Shown here one piece after another: positions 20,945 through 32,569 of a stretch of 64,000 nt of DNA (the stretch's first letter is position 1; each line of letters starts with the position of its first letter). The DNA comes from Asterias rubens. Lineage: Eukaryota; Echinodermata; Asteroidea; Forcipulatida; Asteriidae. The notes beneath the pieces are model-generated. The model saw nothing but the letters and a program-made list of their open reading frames with translations. It ran no database searches and was not told where the DNA came from. Position numbers and translations under genes: made by a program. The DNA lies in the NCBI RefSeq assembly GCF_902459465.1, contig NC_047077.1, positions 1,426,001 to 1,490,000 of the forward strand. The letters run 5' to 3'.

Positions 20945-21780
20945 AGCAATAGTCAGCATTTACTATCAATGTTTATTTCATGTTGACATCTCTCGTCACA
21001 AACTAACAGATCTTCTTGTTTGTCACAGACATTTTTATTTATAGCCAAGAAATGTTTGTTTGTTATGCTCCCATCTTTGACATATCTGGGAGGATGATAT
21101 CTAGAAGTGGTTTGATTTGAGAAACTTCTCAAACAAGAACAAACTGAGAAGGTTATTATGAGGTACCCGACTGCATGGCCTTATAGAGAATGTTTTCAGG
21201 TGTACTCATTCTTTGTCGATAGTAGTTGGTAACTGGTAAACATCGTGAAAAATGTGAGATTTTAGAGAAATATTAAAAATACTTCCCAAAGTCCTAATAA
21301 TAGAGATTGAAAACTCTCTGTGTGAAGGACAAAGTTCAAAGTGTTGTCGGCTTCTATTTGCTCTGAAATGTTGTGACTAAGTGCACCACTCTCAGGCTCT
21401 GGTGTTTCTGCCCAGCAGAATGTTGATTTGAGTCCCAGTCTTGTGACTTGTGTCATTAAACAAGTCACATAACTATTGTTGGATCGGATCGGTTTTGGGG
21501 ATCAAATGTAGAGCCGTATGTACTGTGTTTGGGGGGGGGGGGCAGAATATGGAAGCAAACAGATAGCACTTAAGTAATGTTGGCCACAAGTCAAGTTTTA
21601 TACAGCTTCAGCTTGGAGCGTGATCTTTCGATTGTAATGGTAGTATTTCGTTTGTTAATTTAGTCAAGTACAGCTAGACAGTAGTTTTAAAACAGTATAA
21701 CGATGCAAACCTTAAATTAACCACGTCTTTTGTCGCGAGTTTAGATTTTGATCTTACTTCTTGTTTAAAGGATCTGTATT
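20945..21780. other. Non-coding interval with G-run
   Basis: No gene seen. A G homopolymer lies at about 21531-21541. Confidence 0.4.
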
Positions 21781-21789
21781 TGTTTTGGT

Positions 21790-22212
21790 AATGACTCTGA
21801 AAGATTAATGGCAATAAAACTTACAACAAAAAGTGCAGCTGCTTTGGATAGTGTAATGCATTTTGAGAAATGTTTCACTTCAAAGTACTGTAGGTTTGGT
21901 AAAATATAACACTTTTTATCCCCAAATAATGTGGAACCAATTTTCTCCGTGATGACTTTGTAAATAATGCGTGAATAATATTGATATATATTCCTCAAGT
22001 CTGTCCTTTCTTCTTATAACTGTAAATGGTTTCAACTTCCTCAAATATTACCCTGAGAGTTGCCCTACATAAAGGAGTGATTATACAAACTGTAAATCCT
22101 GTTGAATGTGACACAATGTACAATGTAATTTTGTACGTTCTTGAGATTGGGTTTCCAGTCAAAATGGCATTTAAAGGCACTGGACACTACTGTTAAATAA
22201 CTCAAATTATAT
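21790..22212. repeat. Segment with inverted copy at 63.59-64.0 kb
   Basis: 21790-22174 is the reverse complement of about 63640-64000, with only a few differences. At TTAA (22171-22174) a MITE begins, AGGCACTGGACACTACTG, and matches the end of the 63285-63635 MITE for about 36 bp before diverging. Confidence 0.8.
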
Positions 22213-22304
22213 AACACCCAAGCAGATCCTTGCCATTTATGTGGAAGATTGTCCGTCACGTGTTTGCAAATAAAAGTACCATTGCACGCTGAGTCACTCA
22301 CCGT

Positions 22305-22389
22305 GCTTTTTCGTTCCATCCGAAAAGTACCATTGCACGCTGGCACGAAGCCAGCGTGCAATGGTACTTTTCGGATGGAACGAAAAAGC
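22305..22389. repeat. Perfect 40-bp palindrome beside the assembly gap
   Basis: Arms 22305-22344 and 22350-22389 are exact complements around a 5-nt loop (ACGAA). The arm contains AAGTACCATTGCACGCTGGC, and a third partial copy precedes it at about 22274. The palindrome ends 25 bp before the N run. It could be a real foldback or a chimeric fold-back read at a contig end. Confidence 0.8.
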
Positions 22390-22414
22390 TGAGTAAAAAC
22401 ATCACTGCGTACCC

Positions 22415-22514
22415 NNNNNNNNNNNNNNNNNNNNNNNNNNNNNNNNNNNNNNNNNNNNNNNNNNNNNNNNNNNNNNNNNNNNNNNNNNNNNNNNNNNNNN
22501 NNNNNNNNNNNNNN
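22415..22514. other. Assembly gap, 100 N
   Basis: Exactly 100 undetermined bases, a conventional placeholder for a gap of unknown size. Sequence on either side belongs to different parts of the duplicated segment, so the join is scaffolding only. Confidence 0.99.
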
Positions 22515-23376
22515 ATAAATTGTGTTTTAAATGTTGTAGAGTTTAGTTTCTTTTAAATAGCACTGGACATGTTTGGTTATTACTAAAATGCACACTTTTT
22601 TAACAAGCACCGGGGAGATGTTGATAGCGAAAACGTGGTGAGAAACGACTCCCTCAGAAGAAACATATTTTGGAAAAGAAAGTTATGACTCACTAAAATA
22701 TTTGAATCTGAGAAAGAGTTCAGGAATGAAGCCTTTTTCAGGCATCTGAAAGCATGCATTTGTGCAACATGGGTGTTTTTTCGTTGATTTATTTCCTTGC
22801 AACTTCAATGACCAATTGAGTCCATATTTCTGAGATTTATTATTTCATGCACACGTTGGAATACACAAGTGGGAATCATGGTCTTTGATTTTAGCAAAAG
22901 TTTCCAGTTCCTTTAAGTCTTACATGTACAAATGTACATGTAGTCATTGTGATTATTTTGTTGCAGTTTTTATTACTGTGGATTTTTAAGGTTCTATTTT
23001 ACTTTAATTTTAGTATGTAAAGTAAGGTTTTCTTAAGTCTTTTTTTCCTCGTCGTTCCTATTCAGTACAATAAATGGTTTATGGAAATGGAGTGACATTA
23101 TACTTTTGCAAGTAATTACGTTTTTTTTTATTATTAACAATTGTAAAGATTAAATTAAATAGAAAATAAAAAAAACACTGTGAAGTTCTTATTGAAATCA
23201 TTTTCATATTGAGTTCAACTTCTGAAGTCTAATTTAGTTAACTCTTTCAGTGCTCACTTTTGGAGGTTTTTCGACATCCAGTGCCGCCTCCTTCCCCCCC
23301 CCCATCAGCAGCCATACTCCAATAAACTGATAATCTGGCCATTGATCATCATAAATGGTTGTTTGTCTGATCTTTG
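22515..23376. repeat. Direct copy of 62.2-63.28 kb, containing a TTAA MITE
   Basis: Collinear with 62225-63280 except for a 200-bp stretch (about 63003-63204) missing here. It includes a MITE at 22557-22912 flanked by TTAA (22553-22556 and 22913-22916), with interior phrases AACGACTCCCTCAG and GACCAATTGAGTCCATATTT. No ORF. Confidence 0.8.
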
Positions 23377-23639
23377 ACTATAACAGCAAGTAGCTCTAGT
23401 GCACAGTTTACATTGCCCTGTACTGACATGTACTTGTTATCTATACTATTAAAAGCGTAACCCGCGCCATCTTGGATTGAAAATTAGAAGGTCCAGTGGT
23501 ATGGCATCCATGGTGGAATCCAACACGGTTGTGTCGTTACAGACGTCGGGTTGCAAGTCTACAAAACCCTGAACCGAACTCCCTCTTACGAGTTGTCTGA
23601 TTGGCTGGAGTCACGAGCGATATCTCCTAACATGTGTGG

Positions 23640-24240
23640 TTGTTTGGTTTTGATATGGGCCACCTGTTGGTCTAAGGGGGAAGCCATAGGCTGCAGCTGA
23701 GTCACCTCTGTGGTTGTCTGGTTTTGATATGGGCCACCTATTGGTCTAAGGGGGGAAGCTGTAGGCTGCACACTGAGTCACCTCTGTGGTTGTCTGGTTT
23801 TGATATGGGCCACCTGTTGGTCTAAGGGGGGAAGCTGTAGGCTGCACACTGAGTCACCTCTGTGGTTGTCTGGTTTTGATATGGGCCACCTGTTGGTCTA
23901 AGGGGGGAAGCCGTAGGCTGCACACTGAGCCACCTCTGTGGTTGTCTGGTTTTGATATGGGCCACCTGTTGGTCGAAGGGGGAAGCCGTAGGCTGCCCAC
24001 TGAGTCACCTCTGTGGTTGTCTGGTTTTGATATGGGCCACCTGTTGGTCGAAGGGGGAAGCCGTAGGCTGCACACTGAGTCACCTCTGTGGTTGTCTGGT
24101 TTTGATATGGGCCACCTGTTGGTCGAAAGGGGAAGCCGTAGGCTGCACGCTGAGTCACCTCTGTGGTTGTTTGGTTTTGATATGGGCCACCTGTTGGTCT
24201 AAGGGGGGAAGCCGTAGGCTACACACAGAGCCACCTCTTT
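23640..24240. repeat. Minisatellite, eight units of 74-76 bp
   Basis: The phrase GGTTTTGATATGGGCCACC recurs at 23646, 23720, 23796, 23872, 23948, 24023, 24098 and 24173. Units include GGAAGCCGTAGGCTGCA and GAGTCACCTCTGTGGTTG. Unit lengths of 75 keep several frames open on both strands, which produces spurious peptide repeats. Confidence 0.92.
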
Positions 24241-24357
24241 AGGTTTGAAGTGGGTGGCAACCTCAGACTCCCATTAACATTCCAGAGTGAGTGATTGATG
24301 TTTCGCAGAGGGGTAAATGGCATTGTGTATATACCATTTTGTACAGGGGGGGGGGGG

Positions 24358-24955
24358 TTAATTTTGCGTGTTATTAAAATAAAAAATATTAAGGCTTTAT
24401 GAGAAACAAAAATACATGCATCTGTTACAGGATGTGTTTATTATAACTAAGTCACTCATGTAGGACTACCCAACTTTCCAGCATTTTTTAAACGCATCAA
24501 AAAGCAACACACGCAAAAGTTGCATTATTTTAAAGAAGAAAGTGAATACATTACTGATTCTTTTCATATAGGTTTTGCCAGTTCTTCAAAAGAGTACACG
24601 AAATTACCATTTAAGAATATAATAGTATGCTTTCAAAATTACGAATTTTGTGAAGCATCAATGGCTGTTTTGAAGCAGTAAACGAACATTCCGTTGGTCA
24701 AAGTTCTGAAGCAACAACATTGTTAGAACTTAAAGCAGTTTGGTCAGGACTCAGGATGTACATTTTGCCAAATCCGTTTTGTATTAAGCAATCGGCCGTC
24801 GGGTTTAATTTCGCGTGTTAAATAAAAAATATTTATGAGAAACAAAAATACATGCGCCTGTTACAGATGTGTTTATTATAACTAAGTCACTCATGTAGGA
24901 CTACCCAACTTTCCAGCATTTTTTAAACGCATCAAACAGCAACCCACTGTTGCTA
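24358..24955. repeat. 150-bp direct repeat, copies about 445 bp apart
   Basis: 24358-24510 and 24805-24955 share TGAGAAACAAAAATACATGC, ACTAAGTCACTCATGTAGGA and TTCCAGCATTTTTTAAACGC. A G-run precedes the first copy. The flanks do not show LTR-type TG...CA ends clearly, so I leave it unclassified. A short duplicated AACTTCTATTAAGACAGC unit follows at 25009-25072. Confidence 0.65.
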
Positions 24956-25299
24956 ATAACTTTATTTGTTCCAACTGATAGGAATGTTTTGTCTGAATCC
25001 TTATAAAACTTCTATTAAGACAGCATAAAACAGCATAAACTTCTATTAAGACAGCATAAAACAGCATAAATTAAGTATTTAACTATGCTCACCTCCATGA
25101 AGAGTTTAAACAATGACATTTCTGACGTAATTTGTTCAAAGATTACGAAAGTTTTCCTTCACGTAGAGTCATTCACGATCAAAAGAAAAAGCAAATCGTC
25201 ATCTTTAAATTAGATCCGGTTATTTTTATGAATGAACCGAGTGACACTGTCTAAAACTAATATCAATCCGCCCATAAGATCTCATTCACAAACGAACAG

Positions 25300-25455
25300 C
25301 GCCCTCGAGCGGCAAACAAAAATATTTCAAATATTTTTTATTTATTTTTTAAGCAACCTCTAGCGGCGAAAAAACTATTCGAATATCCGGTTAATTTCGG
25401 ATAGTTGGCCAGCGGTATCCGAATACTAAAATTTCACTATTCGCCCAGCACTAAT
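25300..25455. mobile_element. Possible hAT-type terminal fragment
   Basis: The interval ends in ATTCGCCCAGCACTA, preceded by repeated ATTCGAATA-like phrases. Read on the minus strand this gives TAGTGCTGGGCGAATAG, a common form of hAT terminal repeat. The other end is not visible. Confidence 0.35.
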
Positions 25456-25479
25456 GTGAATGTATGTTGGATTTATTTA

Positions 25480-26060
25480 GTCTACAATTATGTAAAGTAG
25501 ATTATTTGAGAGAAATGTATTAGTTTTCTTTCTTTTTTTCATTTTTCATATCACTCCATGAGCATGAACAAGCAATTTTACTTTAGGCCCTACAGCATAA
25601 TATAAAGTAAAATTGCTGGTTTATGGTAATGGGTGACATACACTATGCACCTGTATGTACTTCCGTGTGTAATAAAAGGAAGGTTAGAAGCAAGGATAGG
25701 GATATGGATAGAAATATAGTAACCGGATACTTTCACGTTAGATGCGTGTCAGATTTCACAATAGTTAAGTTATGTGTTAGCCATTGGTCAAAGCATAGAC
25801 ACATTTTGGCATAGCTGTTGCAACCAAAACAAATCAAAAACCCTTTTGTGTACAGTATGGTCTAGTTAGTAACATTTGGTAATTACAAAGAAAAGATAAA
25901 TGTAAAGTATAAAGTAAAGATAATTTTATTGAATGGTATTTTGTTTAACTGATGACTTTCAACCCCTAAGTTAGTTAAACATGGGGGAAACAAATTTCCA
26001 GCAAGCACTGCAAAGTAGAGATGCCTGTTTATACTCCATTTTCTCCATAAATTTGATTAA
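25480..26060. repeat. Diverged direct copy of 61.15-61.56 kb
   Basis: Both contain GAACCAGCAATTTTACTT-like sequence, GGTTTATGGTAATG, a GTGACATA phrase, and end in TTTCCAGCAAGC followed by AGATGCCT. Related phrases also sit at 23.06 kb. The interval appears non-coding. Confidence 0.55.
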
Positions 26061-27335
26061 AGTCTTGCAAAACCAATCCGTTCTGGATTGTAGCAACACC
26101 AAGTTTAGTGGCTATAAAAAATAGTTTTTTTTTAAAGTACCATGGGCTAGCTGATCAACAAATTATTCATGGGGCCATCATTGATGAAGTGCAAGCTTAA
26201 GACATGATGCAAGATTTCCGAACTGTTCATGTTTTGGGGCATGCAATAAGTTGAGTTGGCACCGTTGATTGGGTTCTTTCTCTGTGACTTTCGAAACTCC
26301 TAACCATTAGCTGTGTCTCAGTTCAATGCACAGTTGACAATGGACAGGGTTTTATAATTAATCTGGGGAAAATCTGTACTGGGTGGCACAAAAAATTTTG
26401 CTCAGAGTGTTGGGCAAAAATGTTGAGTTTTGGGCAGGCCTGCCCAGCACCACCATCCATGGCTACAACACTGACCATATTCTTACTTAAACTGTTGTCG
26501 TATTGTTGTTCTGTTTAGTTTCTTTAGTGCAGTACAGCTAAATAAGCTTTTCGATTGTTGTTGTTTACCAAATTTTATTGATTTGGATTTTTGTAAGTTA
26601 TTTGGGCCTAATTGTCATATATATATAGTTGGTTTTTAAAAGAAAATGCCATTTTTGGTCTTATGGATAATAAATGCTTCTTATTTAATTTTGAGATTTG
26701 AAGAACAAATTTTGACTACTTTGAAGTTATTGTTGTTAAGTTTAATTTCTTAAGTCTAAATAGGTTCTCCTTTTCTTTTTTTCAGGGTGGAGGAGTACTT
26801 TTCCCCCAATCACTGACACTTCGCCTTCGATCGGCGTCCATGTTGCATAGTGTAAACACATGGTGTCGCCAAACACGTGCGTTGTGTGCAAGTACATGAA
26901 CATCCACGCATAATGCTGTACATGTACAACACCAGATTGACCAAACTGGTATGCGCCATTCCTACCCCCTCTGTTACGCATTGGTTTATTAGTTTTCCAG
27001 CGGGAGTAAGAATTTTAAAAATAATTCTAAGCACAACCTCTTTTTTATCGAAGCGCATAGTGATCACTGAGATGTGAGGTGTTTTTGATCTGTTGTTTTT
27101 GCACCTGGGGTAGATCGATTAACAGTTGATTAAATTTAGAACAAATTTGTCCGTTCGTGCTGCAGTTTTAAAACACCGCGATGTAGAGTTAGCTTTTTGC
27201 GTACGTTCTGCAGAATACCTCACACCACGGTACTCAGGGCTGAAAATGCGTACATGGTCTGCAAAACACGTACAGGTTGGCAGGTCTGCTGCTCCACAAC
27301 CAATGAAAGACCTCTATAAAATAATCTAAACTCAC
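26060..27335. other. Interval without a supported gene
   Basis: Apart from the acceptor at 26785 mentioned with the 20.8-kb exon, I see only short frames and palindromic GTACATGTAC runs near 26925. Confidence 0.35.
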
Positions 27336-27518
27336 CTGAGGTACGGGGGAGATGTTGCTGGTCAATATGTAGTGTTATTGTGTGAGGCTCAGGCTGGATC
27401 CTCAGCAAGGTTCCACATTCACATCTTGGCATTGAAGTGCCCAACACCAGTCCACAGTCTGTTGAGTCTCACCCATTCCAGATGCAGAAACTTGCATCAA
27501 ACTGACAACCAAGCTCAC
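27336..27518 (-). pseudogene. Possible decayed MAM-domain exon
   Basis: On the minus strand, between an acceptor TTTCCATAG and a donor CCTCAG/GTGAGT, one frame reads GELGCQFDASFCIWNG, a stop, then DSTDCGLVLGTS. The C-x-F-x4-C-x-W spacing is that of the first strand of a MAM domain, an extracellular adhesion module. The in-frame TGA and loss of similarity downstream argue for decay. The identification rests on a short motif. Confidence 0.25.
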
Positions 27519-27569
27519 CTATGGAAACAACAATGTTGACAAACCTAGGTCATAATATGAAAGGTTTTG

Positions 27570-28400
27570 CTACTTGTTGTGATGAAGGTCACACAAACCA
27601 TTGAGCAACAAATCAACAAGAAAACATGTAACAATTTGGTAAATAACAGGAATGCCTGACAAGGAAGCCACTTGACAGTTGACCTCTAGTGGTTGAAATA
27701 GGTGTCCAAGTTTTTCTTGATTTATTGCTCGTAACATTTGCTTTATTTTAGCTAGTTGCTTCCTAGATGCTCGGAAGATATGTATTAACGAACAATCACA
27801 AAAAACCTTGTCATTGCTAGAGGGCGCTATCATTCCTGTAACCACCGTTCTCATCCGTGAACAAATTGAAGGGGCCTTACTGCAAGAGGACAACAAAGGG
27901 GATACGACTCGTGTCAAAGGTTAACTTACAGGCCGATTGGACAATGCAGGGACATCACGCAAAAAACGTTGACAGAAAAGGAACAGATACTTTGCTAGAA
28001 ACTATAAAACACTGACTACTTCTATTGTTGACTAGGTATGGCAGCAATTGTTGTTACAAAATAATCCTTATTTACACGTATTTTCATCACTTTTTTTAAA
28101 CTTATTAAATGTTTAAAAATTGATCAATTGACATGACTCTAGTCTTATTGTTGACATTTTTGACGGGGAAAAAATGGCAGAAGGGAAGTTAGCAATTAAG
28201 TTTTTTAGTTGTCTGATTTTGATTTTCTTTTGCTGTTTAAGTATTTGTCAACATCCCCCACTACCTGCACATATACCTGTATTTTCTAAGTGGTTGTTGA
28301 GGTTTGTCAACAATGGTGACGTTCCATACTCAAAATCTTCTACCTTGAATTAATTGAAACTGAAAGGCATGGGCCGTCAAAATTGTGTATGACAACTAGC
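27570..28400. other. No supported gene
   Basis: A 115-codon minus-strand frame (27570-27917) spans AGAGGGCGCT-type repeat phrases and has no recognisable domain. Nothing else is evident. Confidence 0.35.
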
Positions 28401-28403
28401 CCA

Positions 28404-28705
28404 GGTTGGACTCCTCCGTTTTGCAGGCAACGCGACGGAGTCCAGGGTGTAAAGGTCCCTGTACCATTTGTCTTCTTTGTTGTTAATATTTTGAGAAAAA
28501 ACACTTGAAATTGACGTTTCCCATGCCAGCGCAAACGGACTTGCTTGTAAACACTTTCTTGCAGTGATCACTATCGCCCTCTCCTGGCGGCTGGAAATGT
28601 GACAGTCTTTTTTAATTTGCGCAAGCTGCATATTTGTTACGGCGCAAACTTCGTTTTCCTTATGCCTTTTTATGAATGCACGACTGGCTTGCGCAAATTT
28701 AAAAA
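28404..28705. repeat. Hairpin repeat and 17-bp inverted repeat
   Basis: 28404-28470 is a diverged member of the 4715-type hairpin repeat (TTGGACTCCTCCG with CGGAGTCCAGGGTG). At 28610-28627 and 28687-28705, TTTTTAATTTGCGCAAGC and its complement form the ends of a short foldback unit. A 121-codon minus frame crosses both and is therefore not a gene. Confidence 0.5.
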
Positions 28706-29012
28706 GGGTCATATTCAATGATTGCACCCGACATACTGCCAATCAAGCACTATACTCAAAGCCATGCGCACTTTAGCTCACCCTATCAATTGGTACATGA
28801 TGATCACATCACCAGTGCAGAACTTCGGCTTATTTTCGGCAATAATTTCTTCCATGGGCATAATTGTTAGGTGTGAACTAATTGAAAATGTACTAAGGGA
28901 CACTAAGAATATATGACCGGAATTTAAACTTCTCAAATCAGGTAAAAAATAATGAAAATTTTTGTCAAATTTGTGTTCCCATTATAAAGAACCTTTATAC
29001 CCACTCCTACAT

Positions 29013-29729
29013 GTAGAACTATTTCGGTTTCGTCCGGCTATCGTCTCCCGTAACCTCATAGGTTTATATCTCTCACGCGTTAAACGATCATGGTTCAATC
29101 ATTGTTCAATGAATTTTGGACTCAGAAATCTCTCTTTATTTTTATTTTAATCTCACCAAAATTAGGCTCTGTGTCGTTTGATATCTCAATGTCCGAGGGG
29201 GCGACCAGAGAACCCACTCCGCAATCTCAAAAAATGTTTAAAGTTATAAGTTCTAACCCTAATTCAGTCCCCAACTTCTCCGTTTTACCACTACACTACA
29301 AATGCTGATTGACCCCGAACTCTGCCAAATGCATCGCGAAGTCACAACACGTGACAAGCGTGCGCTTTATTATTTTTTTCCCAGGACAAATGCGGAGAAT
29401 TAACTCACACGTCGTTCGTCCTAGAATTAAAAAAACCCACTTGAACCGTGCTTTGTGTACAAAATATATGGAATCAGACGTCTGGTTCCCAGACGCGTGT
29501 CAATATTTTTGAGATTGCGGAGTGGGTTTTCTGGTCGCCCCCTCGGACATTGAGATATCAAAGGACACATAGAGCCTAATTTTGGCGAGATTAAATTTAA
29601 AATAAAGAGAGATTTCTGATTCCAAAAATTCATTGAACAATGATTGAACCATGATCGTTTAACGCGTGAGAGATATAAACCTATGAGGTTATGGGAGATG
29701 ATAGCCGGACGAAACCGAAATAGTTTTAC
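29013..29729. mobile_element. Foldback element with about 225-bp inverted arms
   Basis: Arms 29013-29238 and 29504-29729 are near-perfect complements; outer ends read GTA(G/A)AACTATTTCGGTTTCG. A unique core of about 265 bp contains GTCACAACACGTGACAAGC. No transposase is present inside. Its right end coincides with the abrupt C-terminal end of the Merlin-like frame, so it inserted into or truncated that transposase. I see no clear target duplication. Confidence 0.8.
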
Positions 29730-30097
29730 ACGACAGTTTTACTACTGGTTTGTTCACCTTCGTGGACTGATGTTTCTCTAATTGCCGCAGAGGTTGTCGC
29801 TCGTGCCGCCCAGTAGTAGGTGAGCTTGAGGATTTTTTTCAGTGACATCTTGCTGTCGCTAAACCAGCTGCCATGACGGATGCTACAATTGCGAGACCGC
29901 TTCCGGCACCCCCGATGTGTGCACCGCCACGAGAACCCGTCGGCAGGGTCCGTTTTCACGGACCATGTCAACGGGTGGCGGCAGTACCGGCAATCGGGGG
30001 CGTCGGCAATTAGTCCACGTTCTTTGCAGAACGCAATTGCAGCATCCGGCGTGGCAACAGTCTCAAACAATCTCTCAGCATTCCAAAAGGTATTCAT
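29726..30097 (-). pseudogene. Truncated Merlin/ISXO2-type transposase, zinc-ribbon part
   Basis: 123 codons. Residues 36-64 form a zinc ribbon (C36-x2-C39, C59-x4-C64) with DGFSWRC and GCRKR, followed by IRHGSWFSDSKMSLKKILKL and TYYWA. This is the N-terminal signature of IS1595/ISXO2-like DDE transposases, which in animals form the Merlin superfamily. The frame ends right after SSKTVV, where these proteins normally continue into the catalytic DDE core, so all catalytic residues are missing. The break lies at the border of the foldback element. A TATA box is found upstream. GC content is higher than the surroundings, which suggests a comparatively recent arrival. Confidence 0.75.
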
Positions 30098-30147
30098 GTT
30101 TCAACTTAGAAAGCATGACAAGATGACTTCAAGACTTCAAGAGCTTC

Positions 30148-30155
30148 CTTATATA
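30148..30155 (-). promoter_or_regulatory. TATA box of the Merlin-like frame
   Basis: The minus strand reads GGGCTATATAAGGAAGC about 50 nt upstream of the ATG at 30097. The spacing suits a TATA-driven start with a leader of about 20-25 nt. Confidence 0.45.
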
Positions 30156-30446
30156 GCCCAACAGAACAATTGGGAGACTTTCTAAATAATTACTCTTGGT
30201 GATTACGTGCGTCCTCGGTGGAACTCCCCTCGGGACTCATACTAGTGGAACATTCCAAAATAACCTTTCACGTGACTGATGCGTGAAGGAGTTCGTCATT
30301 CAGGACGGTATGAATATTCAACTTATGCAAAGCACTGGACAATCACAGCTTATTTTAATATTCATTAAAATTACATATTCATTATGACCTTTATTGACCC
30401 AGGTAATGGCAATCACATCTAGGACAGACAACTAAATTTGGTATCA

Positions 30447-30535
30447 ACGCCTCGTAGCCCGGTGGGTTAGGCTATGGACTATTGAATGTATAGTAACTTG
30501 TTAACCCTGGTTTACAGGTTCGACTCCCGGTACTG
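30447..30535 (+). mobile_element. tRNA-like SINE head
   Basis: TAGCCCGGTGGGTTAGGC resembles an A-box and GGTTCGACTCCCGG at 30517 is a good B-box, spaced as in a tRNA. The acceptor stem does not pair well, and a purine-rich tail (GAGAGAGAAGGC) follows, so a SINE is more likely than a tRNA gene. It differs from the 2.2-kb family. Confidence 0.5.
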
Positions 30536-30659
30536 CATTACATGATTTCAATGATTACTAACTATCCATTTCTTCCAGCATAGACACCAGATAGAGATAC
30601 ATGGAGACTGGATGAGAGAGAAGGCAGGATCGAGGAGAGAAGGGAGAAACGGGACCTGT

Positions 30660-30830
30660 AGACAAATCACGGGGTATTTTTTTACATAAATTTTATAGGT
30701 TTTTAGTATTTTTTTTTTTTTTTTTTTTTAACCGATCCCCTATAAAAACCACTTTTTCACCCCAGCCCAATCGATTGAAAACCTCCTCAGGTGCACAAAA
30801 AAAAAAAAAAAAAAAAAAAAAAGTGCCGGA
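30660..30830. repeat. Poly-T and poly-A tracts
   Basis: A T run at about 30710-30731 and an A run at about 30798-30822 frame a short segment, possibly two abutting retroposon tails. Confidence 0.5.
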
Positions 30831-31118
30831 AGTTGGTGGCGACGACGTACAATTTTTCCGAAAATAATATCAGGGTCCAAATTTCAGACATACAAATGGT
30901 CCACGTACTATAAAAAGAAGATGCCTTAATTTTACCGCAATTTTAACCTTCTCAAACAGGTACAAACATAAACATTAAATGAATTGTGTGTTCACATTGT
31001 AGAGAGTATTTATTCTCAGAACATCAGTGCAATGGCAATGACGTCCTACACCTAGCCTACGAAAATACCAGGCCACTACATCTACTTAGTACATGTATGT
31101 AGTACTAGTAAGTACTGG

Positions 31119-31439
31119 ACCAGCAGCCGATTTAACGAAACGCTAAGTAAGATTAATCCTAACTCGAGTTAAGACGAGTAACTCGTCTTAACTTAGGATG
31201 GGTTCAATGCGTCCTACGTATTTAGATACGAAACGGAAAAGTTTCTGTATGGCGCCACCACTTTTTCATTCGATATGAAATAATATAGTATTAATTTACC
31301 TCAAAGATATATCCCTTTTTGTAAAAATGAGGGGAAAAGTGGTGGCGCCATACGGAAAGTTATCCGACGAAACTGAACCCGTCCTAAGTCCTAAGATTAA
31401 TCCTAAGTTAGGAAGAGTTTGGTGAAATCGACGGCTGGG
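31119..31439. mobile_element. MITE with nested inverted repeats
   Basis: Outer ends (CCAGCAGCCGATTTAACG and GTGAAATCGACGGCTGG) are imperfect complements. Inside, TATGGCGCCACCACTTTTT pairs with AAAAGTGGTGGCGCCATA, and TCGAGTTAAGACGAG pairs with CTCGTCTTAACTTAGGA. No ORF. Nested pairing suggests a hairpin-forming non-autonomous element. Confidence 0.65.
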
Positions 31440-32560
31440 CTCGATACCCTGCTGCCGACGCGTTATGCAACAACGGACTTGGTGTTGGCATGGTCGGTAG
31501 TCCAACTAAACAGCTCACTAAAAACTAAAACGTGACAAGGAGAGGCAAGGAACAGAGAATTACGCACAAATAAAAGTACATGTACATTACCATTTAAAGT
31601 GTCAGTTTACCTGTTACTTTGTTGAATGTCAGTCTCTCAACTCAGCGCCAAAACTCATAAAAACAGTGGTGTGTTTTGGAGTAACTTGTTCCGTTAGCTT
31701 CTGTTTGCGCACATGTACATATATACATTGTACATGTACATTGGTAAGTTGTACATGACTATTGAGTGGTAACAAGCAATACGAGAGGCGGGGTACCACG
31801 TCTGACAGTAGACTGGTCCCCTGCCTACAGCCTTGCTGCGCCACTAGAGGGAGGTATACTGAAATTGCTTTGATTCTCCATCCAGGGGCGCACCAAACTA
31901 ACACAAACAAGAGTTTCTTTTGAATAATAACGTTTTGGGGTCATGATTTACAACAATCTATCCAAACCTGAAGAAGTTCTGTGCTTCACCTTTTGAGAAG
32001 ACTGGATACATTTTTAATTTAGACTTTAAAGTTTTTAGGTATTTTTTTCTTGGGGTAATTAGCAAACATTCAAAACGGCTGACCCCCAAAAGTTTAAAGG
32101 AAATTTGTAGTTTATTTGTCGGAAAATAATGTTCGATGGGTTTTCAAAAGGCTGGGAGACTTCAAATATTGGTTGAATATTTGTGAATATCGTTGGTTGA
32201 TATGGGAGTTTATTTTGTGTGGTGAGTACCCGCCACCATCCACTAGGTGTGTGTGTGTGGGGGGGGGGGGGGGGTTGAAGGAACAGTAAGCCGGTCACGT
32301 TAATGAGCAGTTTTAGATTACCGTAGCTATCAAAACTGAATCATTAATACATTTAGTTGTCAGCAATTTAAACAAGTTTAAATTCAATGGGCTTAAAGAA
32401 TTAAAAACACAATTTTAAGTGATTCTACAATAATTGTGTTTGGACTTTCAGAAAAAAAGGAACAGGCTCAGTATACGGGAGGAGATTTCTCCAACAAAAG
32501 GGGCTGACAAAATGAAGACGAAATTTGTGAACCCAAGAAAAAAAAGTTCTGCAAAGAGCT
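31440..32560. other. Non-coding interval
   Basis: No gene seen. Contains GTACATGTACA palindromes near 31580 and 31730 and a GT/G tract at 32248-32273. Confidence 0.35.
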
Positions 32561-32569
32561 TGGTTATTG

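Noticed and set aside
23640-24240. CRISPR-like regular repeats
   Set aside because: Units are contiguous with no unique spacers and the genome is eukaryotic.
23586-24242. Repetitive frames on both strands with 25-residue periodicity
   Set aside because: Same artefact: a 74-76-bp minisatellite. Frames break where units are 74 or 76 bp.
24358-24955. Solo LTRs or a small LTR retrotransposon
   Set aside because: The 150-bp direct repeats lack clear TG...CA ends, primer-binding site and polypurine tract, and the 300 bp between them has no coding trace.
28377-28742. 121-codon minus-strand frame
   Set aside because: Spans two short inverted-repeat units (28404-28470 and 28610-28705).
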